A DNA stretch of 64,000 nucleotides from Pseudomonas monteilii (GTDB taxonomy: Bacteria > Pseudomonadota > Gammaproteobacteria > Pseudomonadales > Pseudomonadaceae). Shown here piece by piece: positions 10,132 through 20,721 of this stretch. Under the pieces are notes generated by a model that made no database searches, had not been told where the DNA came from, and worked only from the letters and a program-made list of their open reading frames with translations. The first letter of the stretch is position 1. Every line of letters begins with the position of its first letter. Position numbers and translations under genes: made by a program. The stretch lies in contig CP013997.1 in NCBI GenBank assembly GCA_001534745.1, positions 3,782,001 to 3,846,000 of the forward strand, written 5' to 3'.

Positions 10132-11400
10132 TTACACCCGCTCGCTGGTGACCTGCACATGCAACGCCCGCCCCGCCTTCAGGCCGAACAGCACAGCACC
10201 GAGCCCCAGCGCAGCGAACACCCAGCCCAGCACGCTCCAGCCACCGGTCAGGTCATGCAGGACACCGACCGCGAACGGCCCTATGGATGCCAGCGTATAG
10301 CCCACGCCCTGTGCCATGCTCGACAGGTTGGCCGCCACGTGCGCGTCTTTGGAGCGCAGCACGATCAAGGTCAGGGCCAGGGCGAAGGTCCCGCCCTGCC
10401 CCAGCCCCAGCAGAATGGCCCAGCCCCACAGCCCTGAGAGCGGCGCATACAGGCAGCCGAACAACCCGAGCAAGGTGGTCGACATCGCCAGCACGATGAT
10501 CAACCGCTGGTCCTTGCTGCGCGAGGCGAGCCATGGCAGGCCCAGGGAACTGACCAGCTGCGTCACCACCGACCCGGACAGCACCAGCCCGGCCTCGGTC
10601 GGCGTCAGGCCACGCCCGATGAGGATCGAGGGCAACCAACCGAAGACGATGTAGGCCAGCGACGACTGCATGCCCATGTACAGCGTCACCTGCCAGGCCA
10701 GAGGATCGCGCCACAGGCCGCGCACGCGATACACCGCGCGGTGCGTGCCATGGCCCTGACGCGCCTGGGGTGCCCATATCAGCATCGCCAGCAACGCCGG
10801 AATGGCCCAGCAGCCCAGGCCGATTTCCCAACTGTCGCCGAAATGCTGGCTGATGGGCACCGTGGCACCGGCTGCCAGCGCCGCACCCAGGCACAAGGCC
10901 ATGGTGTAGACGCCGGTCATGGTGCCCGCCTGCTGGGGGAAATCGCGCTTGACGATGCCAGGCAACAACACGCCGATGACACCGATGCTAGCACCGGCCA
11001 GCAGGCTGCCGACGAACACGCCGGCCACCCCCAGGCTGCTGCGCAGCAGGATGCCACCTGCCAGCACCAGCAAGATGCCCAGCACCACGCGCTCGGCACC
11101 GAACCGGCGGGCCAGCACCGGCGCCAAAGGCGCGAACAGCCCCAGGCACAGGACCGGCAAGGTCGTCAGCAGCCCGGCCTGGGACGCATTGAGCCCCAGG
11201 CTGTCGGACACCTGACCGAGCATGGGCGCCAGGCTCGACAACGCCGGGCGCAGGTTCAGGGCCACCAGCACCAGGCCCAGCAGCAGAAGCCAGGGCCTCA
11301 TGGCGGGCACAGGCGCAGCCTGGGCTTGATCGTCTTCGGCGTCGATCAGCAAGGTGTCGACCTGGGGCGGCGTGGTGGGGTTCGGGTCTTTCATGGTCAT
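10132..11400 (-). CDS. MFS transporter, CynX/NimT family
   Basis: This 422-residue protein has about 12 predicted membrane helices after a polar N-terminal tail of some 35 residues. The segment [19 protein letters not shown] at the first helix is typical of the CynX/NimT branch, whose members include the E. coli cyanate transporter and a 2-nitroimidazole exporter. The repeated layout of two six-helix halves is visible, with the central loop ([19 protein letters not shown]) near the middle. No cyanase gene is adjacent, so cyanate is not supported as the substrate. The GIY-YIG gene follows after 4 nt. Confidence 0.88.
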   Translation of the reverse strand: MTMKDPNPTTPPQVDTLLIDAEDDQAQAAPVPAMRPWLLLLGLVLVALNLRPALSSLAPMLGQVSDSLGLNASQAGLLTTLPVLCLGLFAPLAPVLARRFGAERVVLGILLVLAGGILLRSSLGVAGVFVGSLLAGASIGVIGVLLPGIVKRDFPQQAGTMTGVYTMALCLGAALAAGATVPISQHFGDSWEIGLGCWAIPALLAMLIWAPQARQGHGTHRAVYRVRGLWRDPLAWQVTLYMGMQSSLAYIVFGWLPSILIGRGLTPTEAGLVLSGSVVTQLVSSLGLPWLASRSKDQRLIIVLAMSTTLLGLFGCLYAPLSGLWGWAILLGLGQGGTFALALTLIVLRSKDAHVAANLSSMAQGVGYTLASIGPFAVGVLHDLTGGWSVLGWVFAALGLGAVLFGLKAGRALHVQVTSERV

Positions 11401-11443
11401 CGAGGCTCACGGTTCTGTCGAGGCAGGCCTGGTCGGCGGCCTG

Positions 11444-11475
11444 AAAAGCGCCGGGGCCGCATAGCGGCCCCGGCG
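11444..11475 (-). terminator. strong intrinsic terminator after hisC
   Basis: CGCCGGGGCCGC (11449-11460) and GCGGCCCCGGCG (11464-11475) form a perfect 12-bp stem with a 3-nt loop. On the minus strand it is followed by CTTTTC, so it should end transcripts coming through hisG-hisD-hisC and insulate the MFS gene. Confidence 0.85.
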
Positions 11476-11500
11476 TCAGGGATCACGGTTCGACCCGCGA

Positions 11501-12547
11501 TCAGTCCAGCGCGTTCAGCAAGGCCTGGTTCTGCTCGGGGGTACCGATGGTGATGCGCAGGTACTGGGCGATGCGCGCCTGCTTGAAGTGCCGCACGATC
11601 ACCCCTTGGCCACGCAGGTGCGCTGCCAGCTGCGCGGCATCCTGATGCGAATGACGCGCGAAGATGAAGTTCGCCGCCGACGGCAATACCTCGAACCCGC
11701 GCGCCACCAAGGCCTCCACCAGCGCTTCGCGGCTCTCGATCACCTGGCGGCAGGTCTTCTCGAAGTACGCCCGATCCTCGAACGCCGCCGCCGCCCCGAC
11801 GATCGCCAGGCGATCGAGCGGATAGGAGTTGAAGCTGTTCTTGATCCGCTCCAGCGCCTCGATCAGGTCCGGGTGCCCCACGGCCAGGCCGACCCGCAGA
11901 CCAGCCAGCGAGCGCGACTTGGACAGGGTCTGGGTCACCAGCAGGTTGTCATAGCGGTCGATCAGGCTGATCGCGGTCTGACCGCCAAAATCGATGTAGG
12001 CCTCGTCCACCACCACCACCGAGTCGCGGTTGTGCTGCAGCAGCTGCTCGATCGCCTCCAGCGGCAACAACACCCCGGTCGGCGCATTGGGATTGGGGAA
12101 GATGATGCCGGCATTGGCGGTGCGGTAATCTTCGATGCGGATGCGGAACTGCTCGTCCAGCGCCACCGGCTCGAAGGGAATGCCATACAGCCCGCAGTAG
12201 ACCGGGTAGAAGCTGTAGCTGATGTCCGGGAACAGCAACGGCCCTTCATGCTGGAACAGCCCGTGGAAGATGTGCGCCAGCACTTCGTCCGAACCGTTGC
12301 CGAGAAACACCTGGTTCGAGGCGATACCGTAGTGCTCGGCCACCGCCTGCTTGAGCACATCGCTGTTCGGATCGGGGTACAGGCGCAAGCCATCGCCCAA
12401 CTCGCCGCGCATCGCCTCCAGGGCCTTCGGCGAAGGGCCATAGGGGTTCTCGTTGGTGTTGAGCTTGACCAGCCGTGCCAGCTTGGGCTGTTCGCCCGGT
12501 ACGTACGGCACCAGGTCCTTGACGAACGGGCTCCAGAATCGACTCAT
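11501..12547 (-). CDS. hisC: histidinol-phosphate aminotransferase
   Basis: HisC is a PLP-dependent aminotransferase that converts imidazole-acetol phosphate to L-histidinol phosphate, using glutamate as donor. The 348-residue product has the fold-type I pattern: [13 protein letters not shown] near the start, the Asn/Asp ligands in [12 protein letters not shown] and VDEAYIDF, and the Schiff-base Lys210 in [16 protein letters not shown]. The ATG at 12547 is preferred because GGGGAG lies 5-6 nt upstream; an in-frame GTG at 12553 overlaps the hisD stop. It is the last gene of the hisG-hisD-hisC unit and precedes a strong terminator. Confidence 0.95.
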   Translation of the reverse strand: MSRFWSPFVKDLVPYVPGEQPKLARLVKLNTNENPYGPSPKALEAMRGELGDGLRLYPDPNSDVLKQAVAEHYGIASNQVFLGNGSDEVLAHIFHGLFQHEGPLLFPDISYSFYPVYCGLYGIPFEPVALDEQFRIRIEDYRTANAGIIFPNPNAPTGVLLPLEAIEQLLQHNRDSVVVVDEAYIDFGGQTAISLIDRYDNLLVTQTLSKSRSLAGLRVGLAVGHPDLIEALERIKNSFNSYPLDRLAIVGAAAAFEDRAYFEKTCRQVIESREALVEALVARGFEVLPSAANFIFARHSHQDAAQLAAHLRGQGVIVRHFKQARIAQYLRITIGTPEQNQALLNALD

Positions 12548-12549
12548 GC

Positions 12550-13875
12550 TCACTCCCCCTGCCGCGCGTCGCGGATACGGTATTCGGCGCTGCGAGCGTG
12601 GGCCGTCAGCGATTCACCACGAGCCAGCACCGAAGCGGTCTTGCCCAGCTCGGAGGCACCGGCCTCGGAGCAGAAGATGATCGACGAACGCTTCTGGAAG
12701 TCGTACACGCCGAGCGGCGACGAGAAGCGCGCGGTGCCCGAGGTGGGCAGGACATGGTTCGGGCCGGCGCAGTAGTCGCCCAGCGCCTCGCTGGTGTGGC
12801 GCCCCATGAAGATCGCCCCGGCATGGCGGATCTGCGGCAGCCAGGCCTGCGGGTCGGCGACCGACAGTTCGAGGTGTTCCGGCGCGATCCGGTTGGCCAC
12901 CTCGATGGCCTGCTGCATGTCGCGCACCTGGATCAGGGCGCCGCGGCCGTTGATCGACTTCTCGGCGATCTCGGCGCGTTCCAGGGTCGGCAGCAACCTC
13001 TCGATGCTGGCGGCGACCTGGTCGAGGAAGGCGGCGTCCGGGCTGACCAGGATGGCTTGCGCGTCCTCGTCATGCTCGGCCTGGGAGAACAGGTCCATGG
13101 CGATCCAGTCCGGATCGGTCTGCCCGTCGCAGACCACCAGGATCTCCGACGGCCCGGCGATCATATCGATGCCCACCTGGCCGAACACGTGGCGCTTGGC
13201 GGTGGCGACGTAGATGTTGCCGGGGCCGACGATCTTGTCCACCGGCGGCACGCTCTCGGTGCCATAGGCCAGCGCCGCGATGGCCTGGGCGCCACCGAGG
13301 GTGAAGACCCGATCGACCCCGGCGATGCACGCCGCTGCCAGCACCAGTTCGTTGATCTCGCCACGCGGCGTCGGCACCACCATGACCACCTCGGCCACGC
13401 CGGCGACCTTGGCCGGCAAGGCGTTCATCAGCACCGAGGACGGATAGGACGCCTTGCCACCCGGCACGTACAGCCCGGCGCGGTCCAGCGGGGTGACCTT
13501 CTGCCCCAGCACGGTGCCGTCGGCCTCGGTGTACTGCCAGGAGTCCTGCTTCTGCCGTTCGTGGTAGACCCGCACGCGCTCGGCGGCGGTCTCGAGGGCC
13601 TGGCGCTGGGCCGGCGTGATCCGCGTCAGGGCCAGTTCGAGCCGCGCACGGTCGAGGATCAGGTCGTCGATGGTCGTGGCCTGGACGCCGTCGAAGCGCT
13701 GGGTGAACTCCACCAGCGCCGCATCACCGCGCTCGCGCACGGCCTTGATGATGTCCAGCACACGCTGATTGACCGCATCGTCGGACACGCTCTCCCAGCT
13801 CAGCAGATGATCCAGATGTCGGGCGAACTCCGGATCAGCGGCATTGAGACGAGCAATTGCAGTGGGCAGAGTCAT
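12550..13875 (-). CDS. hisD: histidinol dehydrogenase
   Basis: HisD is a zinc- and NAD-dependent enzyme that performs the last two steps of histidine synthesis, oxidising L-histidinol to histidine. The 441-residue product has the expected length. Family segments include [23 protein letters not shown], the NAD-binding stretch [36 protein letters not shown], and the catalytic and zinc site around [12 protein letters not shown]. Its stop codon lies 2 nt before the hisC ATG, consistent with coupled translation. A hairpin occupies part of the 126-nt interval separating it from hisG. Confidence 0.96.
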   Translation of the reverse strand: MTLPTAIARLNAADPEFARHLDHLLSWESVSDDAVNQRVLDIIKAVRERGDAALVEFTQRFDGVQATTIDDLILDRARLELALTRITPAQRQALETAAERVRVYHERQKQDSWQYTEADGTVLGQKVTPLDRAGLYVPGGKASYPSSVLMNALPAKVAGVAEVVMVVPTPRGEINELVLAAACIAGVDRVFTLGGAQAIAALAYGTESVPPVDKIVGPGNIYVATAKRHVFGQVGIDMIAGPSEILVVCDGQTDPDWIAMDLFSQAEHDEDAQAILVSPDAAFLDQVAASIERLLPTLERAEIAEKSINGRGALIQVRDMQQAIEVANRIAPEHLELSVADPQAWLPQIRHAGAIFMGRHTSEALGDYCAGPNHVLPTSGTARFSSPLGVYDFQKRSSIIFCSEAGASELGKTASVLARGESLTAHARSAEYRIRDARQGE

Positions 13876-13973
13876 GACGAGGGCCTCGATGATTGGCGAA
13901 TGCTCAGGCGCCCAGGGCTACCGATCGATCCGCGCGGGCACCCGAGAAAAAGGCTGTGGACGCGGAAGGACGG

Positions 13974-13994
13974 GCGCGACGGTGGACGTCGCGC
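13974..13994 (-). repeat. hairpin between hisG and hisD
   Basis: GCGCGACG (13974-13981) and CGTCGCGC (13987-13994) form an 8-bp perfect stem around GTGGA, just after the hisG stop. No T-tract follows. It may tune distal his expression or stabilise the message; this is inference. Confidence 0.4.
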
Positions 13995-14001
13995 GCGGGA
14001 G

Positions 14002-14637
14002 TCAGCCGCGGTGTCGTGCCTGCACGGCGTGACGCAGGGTGTCGATCAGGCTTTGGATGCGCGCATGCTGCATCTTCATCGACGCCTTGTTCACCACCAG
14101 GCGCGAACTGACGTGGGCGATCAGTTCCTGAGGTTCCAGGCCGTTGGCCCGCAAGGTATTGCCGGTGTCGACCACGTCGATGATCTTGTCGGCCAGGCCG
14201 ATCAGCGGGGCCAGCTCCATCGAGCCGTACAGCTTGATGATGTCGACCTGCCGGCCTTGCTCGGCGTAGTAGCGCTTGGCGACATTGACGAACTTGGTGG
14301 CCACGCGCAGGCGCCCAGCAGGTTCGATCGCGCCGACGGCGCCTGCGGTCATCAGCTTGCACTGAGCGATCTGCAGATCGAGCGGCTCGTACAGGCCCTG
14401 GCCGCCGTACTCCATCAGCACGTCCTTGCCGGCCACGCCGAGGTCGGCCGCGCCATGCTCGACATAGGTCGGCACGTCGGTGGCCCGCACGATGAGCAAG
14501 CGGACGTCATCCTGGGTGGTCGGGATGATCAGCTTGCGGCTCTTGTCAGGGTTCTCGGTGGGGACGATGCCGGCATCGGCCAGCAGCGGCAGGGTGTCAT
14601 CGAGAATACGGCCCTTGGATAGCGCAATGGTCAACAT
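14002..14637 (-). CDS. hisG: ATP phosphoribosyltransferase, short form
   Basis: HisG condenses ATP and PRPP in the first committed step of histidine synthesis. The 211-residue product is the short form (HisGS), which lacks the C-terminal regulatory domain and in other bacteria needs HisZ as a partner; hisZ is not in this window. Recognisable segments are the N-terminal [31 protein letters not shown] and the PRPP-binding stretch [14 protein letters not shown]. It follows murA in the same orientation after 81 nt, and AAGGA precedes its ATG. hisD follows. Confidence 0.95.
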   Translation of the reverse strand: MLTIALSKGRILDDTLPLLADAGIVPTENPDKSRKLIIPTTQDDVRLLIVRATDVPTYVEHGAADLGVAGKDVLMEYGGQGLYEPLDLQIAQCKLMTAGAVGAIEPAGRLRVATKFVNVAKRYYAEQGRQVDIIKLYGSMELAPLIGLADKIIDVVDTGNTLRANGLEPQELIAHVSSRLVVNKASMKMQHARIQSLIDTLRHAVQARHRG

Positions 14638-14664
14638 GGAACGTGAATCCTTCAGCAGTTCTGA

Positions 14665-14687
14665 CCGGTCGGGCCTGGCCCGACCGG
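14665..14687 (-). repeat. hairpin between murA and hisG
   Basis: CCGGTCGGG (14665-14673) pairs with CCCGACCGG (14679-14687) around a 5-nt loop, with two more possible pairs inside. It lies in the hisG leader, 28 nt upstream of the start codon. No histidine-rich leader peptide was seen, so classical his attenuation is not supported. Confidence 0.45.
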
Positions 14688-14718
14688 AGGGGTGACGGCT
14701 GGCGCACGCCGCCCGGGC

Positions 14719-16247
<1,529 letters not shown>

Positions 16248-16294
16248 GCTCAACCTCAATCGGCGCTCTGTGCGCGCGGGGTCGGTCATCATAC

Positions 16295-16346
16295 AAAAAA
16301 GCCCCTCGCCTGCGAAGCCCATGAACGAGCACGCTGACCGAGGGGC
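16295..16346 (-). terminator. intrinsic terminator after mlaB
   Basis: On the minus strand, GCCCCTCG pairs with CGAGGGGC (plus-strand 16339-16346 and 16301-16308), followed directly by TTTTTT (AAAAAA at 16295-16300). The loop is 30 nt, so further folding is likely. It starts 18 nt after the mlaB stop and separates the mla operon from ibaG-murA. Confidence 0.75.
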
Positions 16347-16364
16347 ATCGATGACGGACGCGTT

Positions 16365-16667
16365 TCAGCGCGTCAGCACATCGTCCAGATCGTAGACATC
16401 GGCGATTTCCCGCATGTCCGCCGGCATGTCGCGCAGCTCGCAGGTCTTGCCGGCCGCCTGCGCGTCACGCATGAACGCCAGCAGCAACGACAGGCCGACA
16501 CTGCTGGAGCGCTGGACGGCAGAGCAGTCCAGCACCAGGCGAGGCTCACGGCAGGCCGCGATCAGTGCCTTGCCCTGCTTGCGCAGCGACGGGCCGCTGC
16601 GGTAGTCCAGGATGCCCCCCAGGCACAGGGTGTCCGGCTGTGGCATGCCGATGCTGGCATCACTCAT
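16365..16667 (-). CDS. mlaB: MlaB, STAS-domain subunit of the Mla ABC complex
   Basis: MlaB is the cytoplasmic STAS subunit that binds MlaF and stabilises the MlaFEDB complex, which returns misplaced phospholipids from the outer membrane. The 100-residue product shows a STAS-like core, ALIAACREPRLVLDCSAVQR, followed by the Ser-rich SSSVGLSLLLAFMRDAQAAG. The ATG overlaps the mlaC stop as ATGA, so translation is probably coupled. It is the last gene of mlaFEDCB and is followed by an intrinsic terminator. Confidence 0.9.
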   Translation of the reverse strand: MSDASIGMPQPDTLCLGGILDYRSGPSLRKQGKALIAACREPRLVLDCSAVQRSSSVGLSLLLAFMRDAQAAGKTCELRDMPADMREIADVYDLDDVLTR

Positions 16668-17317
16668 TGCACCGCCTTCTCGGGAGAGCTGTCGGCCGTC
16701 TGCTTGGCCTTGGCCACTTCGCCCGCCCAGCCGTCGATGGTCTTGTCCAGGTCATTGCCGTTGCGCTGCATGGCGTCGGCGAACTGGTCACGGAACAGCT
16801 TGCCGATGTTGATGCCGTTGACGATGACGTTACGCACCTTCCACTCGTTGCCGAGCTTCTCCAGGGTGTAGGACACCGGGTACACCGCGCCGTTGTTGCC
16901 ACGGACCTTCATGCCGACGCTGGTGCGCTTGCCGTCCTCGGCCTTGGCCGGATCGAGCGTGATGCCCTGGTTGTCGTAGTCGAGCAGCGCATTGCCGTAG
17001 AACTGCAGCAGGCTGCGCTTGAAGTTTTCCTGGAAACGCTGCATCTGCGCCGGGGTCGCCTTGCGCGAATACTTGACGGTCATGATGCTCTTGGAAATGC
17101 CGTCGGCGTCGACCACCGGACCCAGGATGCGGTTGAGCGACTGATAGAAGGCTTCGCGATCGTTGCGGTAGCTGTCGCGGTTGTTCTTCAGGTCGGTCAG
17201 CAGCGCATCGGTGGTGCCCTGGATCACTTCGTGGGCCGATTGCCCAGGCGCAGCGTTGGCCAGCATCGGGAGGGCCGCCAGCAACACCAGCAGGCCACGT
17301 CGCAGGATCGAAATCAT
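16664..17317 (-). CDS. mlaC: MlaC, periplasmic phospholipid-binding protein
   Basis: MlaC shuttles phospholipids across the periplasm between the MlaA-porin complex and MlaFEDB. The 217-residue precursor has a signal peptide, MISILRRGLLVLLAALPMLANA, with a cleavage site after ANA. The mature part contains the MlaC/Ttg2D fold, with the segments ILGPVVDADGISKSIM, LLQFYGNALLDYDNQGI and NEWKVRNVIVNGINIGKLFRDQF. It lies 9 nt downstream of mlaD and overlaps mlaB by 4 nt. In P. putida this operon was described as ttg2, linked to toluene tolerance. Confidence 0.94.
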   Translation of the reverse strand: MISILRRGLLVLLAALPMLANAAPGQSAHEVIQGTTDALLTDLKNNRDSYRNDREAFYQSLNRILGPVVDADGISKSIMTVKYSRKATPAQMQRFQENFKRSLLQFYGNALLDYDNQGITLDPAKAEDGKRTSVGMKVRGNNGAVYPVSYTLEKLGNEWKVRNVIVNGINIGKLFRDQFADAMQRNGNDLDKTIDGWAGEVAKAKQTADSSPEKAVQ

Positions 17318-17326
17318 GAAAACTCC

Positions 17327-17794
17327 TTATTTAGCTTCTTTGCCAACGGAATTGAGCAGGAACTTGCCGATCAGGTCTTCCAGCACCAGTGACGACTGGG
17401 TGTCGTGAATGGTTCCGCCTTCCTTGAGCACGTCCTCTTCGCCACCAACGCTGATGCCGATGTACTTCTCGCCGAGCAGCCCGGCGGTGAGGATCGAGGC
17501 GGTGGAGTCGGTCGGCAGGTTGTCGACGTCGCTGTCCAGTTGCAGGGTGACCCGCCCCATGTAGCTGTCGCGGTCCAGGTCGATCGCCGTGACCTTGCCG
17601 ATGGTCACCCCGGCCATGGTGACCTTGGCGCGCACGGTGAGGCCGGCGATGTTGTCGAAGTAGGCATAGACCTTGTAGGTCTCGGTGGTCGGGCTTGCCG
17701 ACAGGCCGCTGACACGCAGCGCCAGCAGCAGCAGGGCCAGGATCCCAGCCAGAAGGAACAGGCCGACACCGATTTCCAGGGTGCGGTTTTGCAT
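17327..17794 (-). CDS. mlaD: MlaD, MCE-domain protein of the Mla ABC complex
   Basis: MlaD is anchored in the inner membrane by one N-terminal helix and forms a hexameric periplasmic ring of MCE domains that holds phospholipid. The 155-residue product has the anchor at residues 8-28 (IGVGLFLLAGILALLLLALRV), then the MCE domain with VYAYFDNIAGLTVRAKVTMAGV and the LLGEKYIGISVGG segment. The C-terminus is short and helical (LVLEDLIGKFLLNSVG). Its ATG shares one base with the mlaE stop (TGATG), a sign of coupled translation. Confidence 0.95.
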   Translation of the reverse strand: MQNRTLEIGVGLFLLAGILALLLLALRVSGLSASPTTETYKVYAYFDNIAGLTVRAKVTMAGVTIGKVTAIDLDRDSYMGRVTLQLDSDVDNLPTDSTASILTAGLLGEKYIGISVGGEEDVLKEGGTIHDTQSSLVLEDLIGKFLLNSVGKEAK

Positions 17795-18591
17795 CAGAAA
17801 TCTCCAAACATCAAGGCGGTCAGAATGAAGTCCAGGCCCAGGACTGCCAAGGAGGCATAGACCACGGTTCTGGTGGTGGCGCGACTGATCCCTTCCGAGG
17901 TCGGCTCGCAGTCGTAGCCCTGGAACACGGCGATCCAGGTGACGACGAAGGCGAACACCACGCTCTTGACCAGGCCGTTGAGGACATCGTCGGTGAAGGA
18001 AACGCTGTTCTGCATGTTGGACCAGAAGGAACCCTCATAGACTCCCAGCCAATCCACGGCGACCCAGGAGCCGCCCCAGATCCCGACCACACTGAAGATC
18101 AGCGCCAGCAGCGGCAGGGAAATGAAGCCGGCCCACAGGCGTGGCGCGACGATGTACTTGAGCGGGTCGACGCCGATCATCTCCAGGCTCGAGAGCTGCT
18201 CGGTGGATTTCATGTTGCCGATCTCGGCGGTCAGCGCCGAACCGGCGCGCCCGGCGAACAGCAAGGCGGTGACCACCGGCCCCAGCTCGCGCAGCAGGGT
18301 CAGGGCGATCATCTGCCCCACCGCCTGCTCGGACCCGTACTTGGTCAGGATGCTGTAGCCCTGCAGCGACAGCACCATGCCGATGAACACACCGGACACG
18401 GCAATGATCGCCAGCGACAGGACGCCGACCGAATACAGCTGCCTGACCAGCAGCTGGAAACCGCCGCCGATGCCGCCGCGCCCGACCAGGGCATGCATCA
18501 GGAACAGGCAGGACCGGCCCAGCACGGCGACGATGTCGATGGCTGCGCGGCCGAACAGGCGGACGCGCTCAAGCAAGGATCTTCTGCGCAT
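17794..18591 (-). CDS. mlaE: MlaE, phospholipid ABC transporter permease
   Basis: MlaE is the permease of the MlaFEDB complex. The 265-residue protein starts [20 protein letters not shown], with an amphipathic N-terminal helix, then about five hydrophobic helices and the conserved loop [27 protein letters not shown], the EQ-loop-like contact with MlaF. The ATG at 18591 overlaps the mlaF TGA by one base; an in-frame TTG at 18594 is less likely. mlaD follows with a similar overlap. Confidence 0.95.
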   Translation of the reverse strand: MRRRSLLERVRLFGRAAIDIVAVLGRSCLFLMHALVGRGGIGGGFQLLVRQLYSVGVLSLAIIAVSGVFIGMVLSLQGYSILTKYGSEQAVGQMIALTLLRELGPVVTALLFAGRAGSALTAEIGNMKSTEQLSSLEMIGVDPLKYIVAPRLWAGFISLPLLALIFSVVGIWGGSWVAVDWLGVYEGSFWSNMQNSVSFTDDVLNGLVKSVVFAFVVTWIAVFQGYDCEPTSEGISRATTRTVVYASLAVLGLDFILTALMFGDF

Positions 18592-19400
18592 CAACGCGCT
18601 CCCAACAAATCGGCGCGGTAATCGGGCGCGGGGAAATGGAATGGCACGGGGCCGTCCGGGTCGCCTTTCATGAACTGGCGGATGCGCGGATTGTCCGACC
18701 CCATCAGCTCTTCGGGCGTACCCTGGCCCAGTACCTGACCGTCGCCGACCACGTAGATGTAGTCGGCGATGCTGGCGGTCTCGGCCAGGTCGTGGGAGAC
18801 CACGATGCTGGTGATCCCCAAGGCGTCGTTGAGCAGGCGGATCAGCCGCACCAGCACGCCCATGGCGATCGGGTCCTGACCTACGAAGGGTTCGTCGTAC
18901 ATCAGGATCTGCGGGTCCAGGGCGATCGCCCGGGCCAGGGCCACGCGGCGCTTCATCCCGCCCGACAGCTCATCGGGCATCAGCTCGATGGCGCCGCGCA
19001 GGCCGACGGCCTGCAGCTTCATCAGCACGATGTCGCGAATCATCTCTTCGGGAAGATCGGTATGCACCCGCAGCGGGAAGGCGACGTTCTCGAACACATC
19101 CAGATCGGTGAACAGCGCGCCGCTTTGGAACAGCACGCCCATCTGCTTGCGCGCATCGAACAGGTCGGCACGCGACAGCGTCGGCAGGTTCTGGCCATTG
19201 ACCCAGACCTCGCCACCGGCCGGACGCAGCTGCGCGCCCATCAGCCGTAAGAGGGTCGTCTTGCCGCATCCGGAGGGACCCATGATGCCCGTGACCTTGC
19301 CACGCGGGATGCGGATGTCCACATCCTTGAAAATACTGCGCGAACCGCGCTTGAAGGAGACGCCCTTCAACTCGACCGCGTAGTCGCTGTGCACACTCAT
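18591..19400 (-). CDS. mlaF: MlaF, phospholipid ABC transporter ATP-binding protein
   Basis: MlaF is the ATPase that drives the MlaFEDB complex. The 269-residue product carries Walker [10 protein letters not shown] (about residue 41), the Q-loop VLFQSGALF, the signature [16 protein letters not shown] and Walker [10 protein letters not shown], with the switch His in SIVVSHD. A C-terminal extension of about 25 residues after the nucleotide-binding domain is typical of MlaF, where it helps dimerisation. It is the first gene of the mla operon and is divergent from kdsD; a plausible promoter lies about 90 nt upstream. Confidence 0.95.
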   Translation of the reverse strand: MSVHSDYAVELKGVSFKRGSRSIFKDVDIRIPRGKVTGIMGPSGCGKTTLLRLMGAQLRPAGGEVWVNGQNLPTLSRADLFDARKQMGVLFQSGALFTDLDVFENVAFPLRVHTDLPEEMIRDIVLMKLQAVGLRGAIELMPDELSGGMKRRVALARAIALDPQILMYDEPFVGQDPIAMGVLVRLIRLLNDALGITSIVVSHDLAETASIADYIYVVGDGQVLGQGTPEELMGSDNPRIRQFMKGDPDGPVPFHFPAPDYRADLLGAR

Positions 19401-19487
19401 CTAGACTCCTTGCGATGCGACTTTCGTCAGTTGGACGCCCACCTTCACGGTGAAGGCACACCCCTCGGGCCGTCCAGACAGCGGCGG

Positions 19488-19516
19488 ACTATACCATCGG
19501 GCATGAACCCGGCCAA
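19488..19516 (-). promoter_or_regulatory. candidate sigma-70 promoter of the mla operon
   Basis: On the minus strand TTGGCC (19516-19511) is followed after exactly 17 nt by TATAGT (19493-19488). This matches 4/6 and 5/6 of the sigma-70 consensus. It would give a leader of about 80 nt before the mlaF ATG. The leader contains a small hairpin, CCTTCAC/GTGAAGG. Predicted by eye only. Confidence 0.45.
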
Positions 19517-19601
19517 AGACGCGGACGCCTGGGACAGGGGTTTGCACACCAGGGTGCGCAGGGCAACGCAATCACAGGGTGAGGCTTTCGCCCATACCCG
19601 G

Positions 19602-19607
19602 TATAAT
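19602..19607 (+). promoter_or_regulatory. candidate -10 box upstream of kdsD
   Basis: A perfect TATAAT lies 33 nt upstream of the kdsD ATG. The -35 position at 17-nt spacing (GTGAGG, 19579-19584) is poor, so an extended or activated promoter is possible. It would drive kdsD-lptC-lptA-lptB. Confidence 0.45.
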
Positions 19608-19640
19608 CGACAGTTCCAAATCAGATATGCCTCAATCGAC

Positions 19641-20615
19641 ATGAGCCCAACCCGTGAGCTGATCCTTTCCGCCCAACGCACCCTGCAGTTGGAGCGCGAT
19701 GCCATCGACGATCTGCTGGCCCGTATCGACGACACGTTCGTGCAGGCCTGCCAGCTGATCCTGGGCAGTCGCGGCCGGGTCGTGGTGCTCGGCATGGGCA
19801 AATCCGGCCATGTCGGCAACAAGATCGCCGCGACCCTGGCCAGCACCGGCACGCCGGCGTTCTTCGTCCATCCGGCCGAAGCCAGCCATGGCGACATGGG
19901 CATGATCACCCGGGACGACGTGATCCTGGCCCTGTCGAATTCCGGGACCACCTCGGAAATCGTCACGCTGCTGCCGCTGATCAAGCGCCTGGGCATCCGC
20001 ATGATCGCCCTCACCGGCAATCCGGACTCGACCCTGGCGCGGGCGGCCAACGTCAACCTCGACGTGAGCGTGGCCCAGGAAGCCTGCCCGCTGAACCTGG
20101 CACCCACCTCGTCCACCACCAGCGCGCTGGCCCTGGGCGATGCCCTGGCCATCGCCCTGCTCGAGGCCCGTGGCTTCACCGCCGAGGATTTCGCCTTCTC
20201 GCACCCCGGCGGTGCCCTGGGCCGCCGCCTGCTGCTCAAGGTCGAGGACATCATGCACGCCGGCGATGCCCTGCCCCGCGTACCACGCGCCACCTCGCTG
20301 AAGGATGCCCTGCTGGAGATGTCGCGCAAGGGCCTGGGCATGACCGTGGTGGTGGATGACGACGGGCGCCTGGCCGGCATCTTCACCGACGGCGACCTGC
20401 GGCGCAGCCTGGACCGCGACCTCGACATGCGCCATGCGCGCATCGACGACGTCATGACGGTCCACGGCAAGACCGTGCGCGCCGACATGCTCGCCGCCGA
20501 AGCCTTGAAGATCATGGAGGATTTCAAGATCAACGCCCTGGCCGTGGTGGACGCCACCGACCGTCCGATCGGCGCGCTCAACATGCACGATCTGCTGCGC
20601 GCCGGGGTGCTCTGA
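19641..20615 (+). CDS. kdsD: D-arabinose 5-phosphate isomerase
   Basis: KdsD converts ribulose 5-phosphate to arabinose 5-phosphate, the first step toward KDO for LPS. The 324-residue product has an N-terminal sugar-isomerase (SIS) domain, with VVVLGMGKSGHVGNKIAATL and ILALSNSGTTSEIVTLLP, and two C-terminal CBS domains from about residue 205, with TSLKDALLEMSRKGLGMTVV and ALKIMEDFKINALAVVD. The ATG at 19641 gives the usual N-terminus. Unusually, kdsC does not follow: only 106 nt separate kdsD from lptC, and a 32-codon ORF overlaps the kdsD stop. Confidence 0.95.
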   Translation: MSPTRELILSAQRTLQLERDAIDDLLARIDDTFVQACQLILGSRGRVVVLGMGKSGHVGNKIAATLASTGTPAFFVHPAEASHGDMGMITRDDVILALSNSGTTSEIVTLLPLIKRLGIRMIALTGNPDSTLARAANVNLDVSVAQEACPLNLAPTSSTTSALALGDALAIALLEARGFTAEDFAFSHPGGALGRRLLLKVEDIMHAGDALPRVPRATSLKDALLEMSRKGLGMTVVVDDDGRLAGIFTDGDLRRSLDRDLDMRHARIDDVMTVHGKTVRADMLAAEALKIMEDFKINALAVVDATDRPIGALNMHDLLRAGVL

Positions 20616-20713
20616 TGCACACGTCCACCGAGCAATGTGGCGGGCGTACCTGTCACACGTCTATGCTGCACGTCCGGGATGACCTGGACCGTGTCATCGC
20701 CAACCTTCTGTAG
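20615..20713 (+). CDS. small ORF (32 aa) in place of kdsC
   Basis: The ATG overlaps the kdsD stop by one base (TGATG), so it is likely translated by re-initiation. The product begins MHTSTEQCGGRTCHTSMLHV and ends at a TAG 8 nt before the lptC start. It shows no similarity that I recognise to KdsC in any of the three frames, and lacks the HAD motif DVDGVLTDG. It may be an untranslated scar, a leader that couples lptC to kdsD, or a short peptide. Function unknown. Confidence 0.35.
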   Translation: MHTSTEQCGGRTCHTSMLHVRDDLDRVIANLL

Positions 20714-20721
20714 AGCTTCGT

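Noticed and set aside
10132..11400. Cyanate transporter with a linked cyanase operon
   Set aside because: The transporter is CynX-like, but no cynS or cynT gene is adjacent.
12598..14622. 674-codon plus-strand frame opposite hisD and hisG
   Set aside because: Both strands are open because of high GC, and the minus-strand proteins are clear HisD and HisG.
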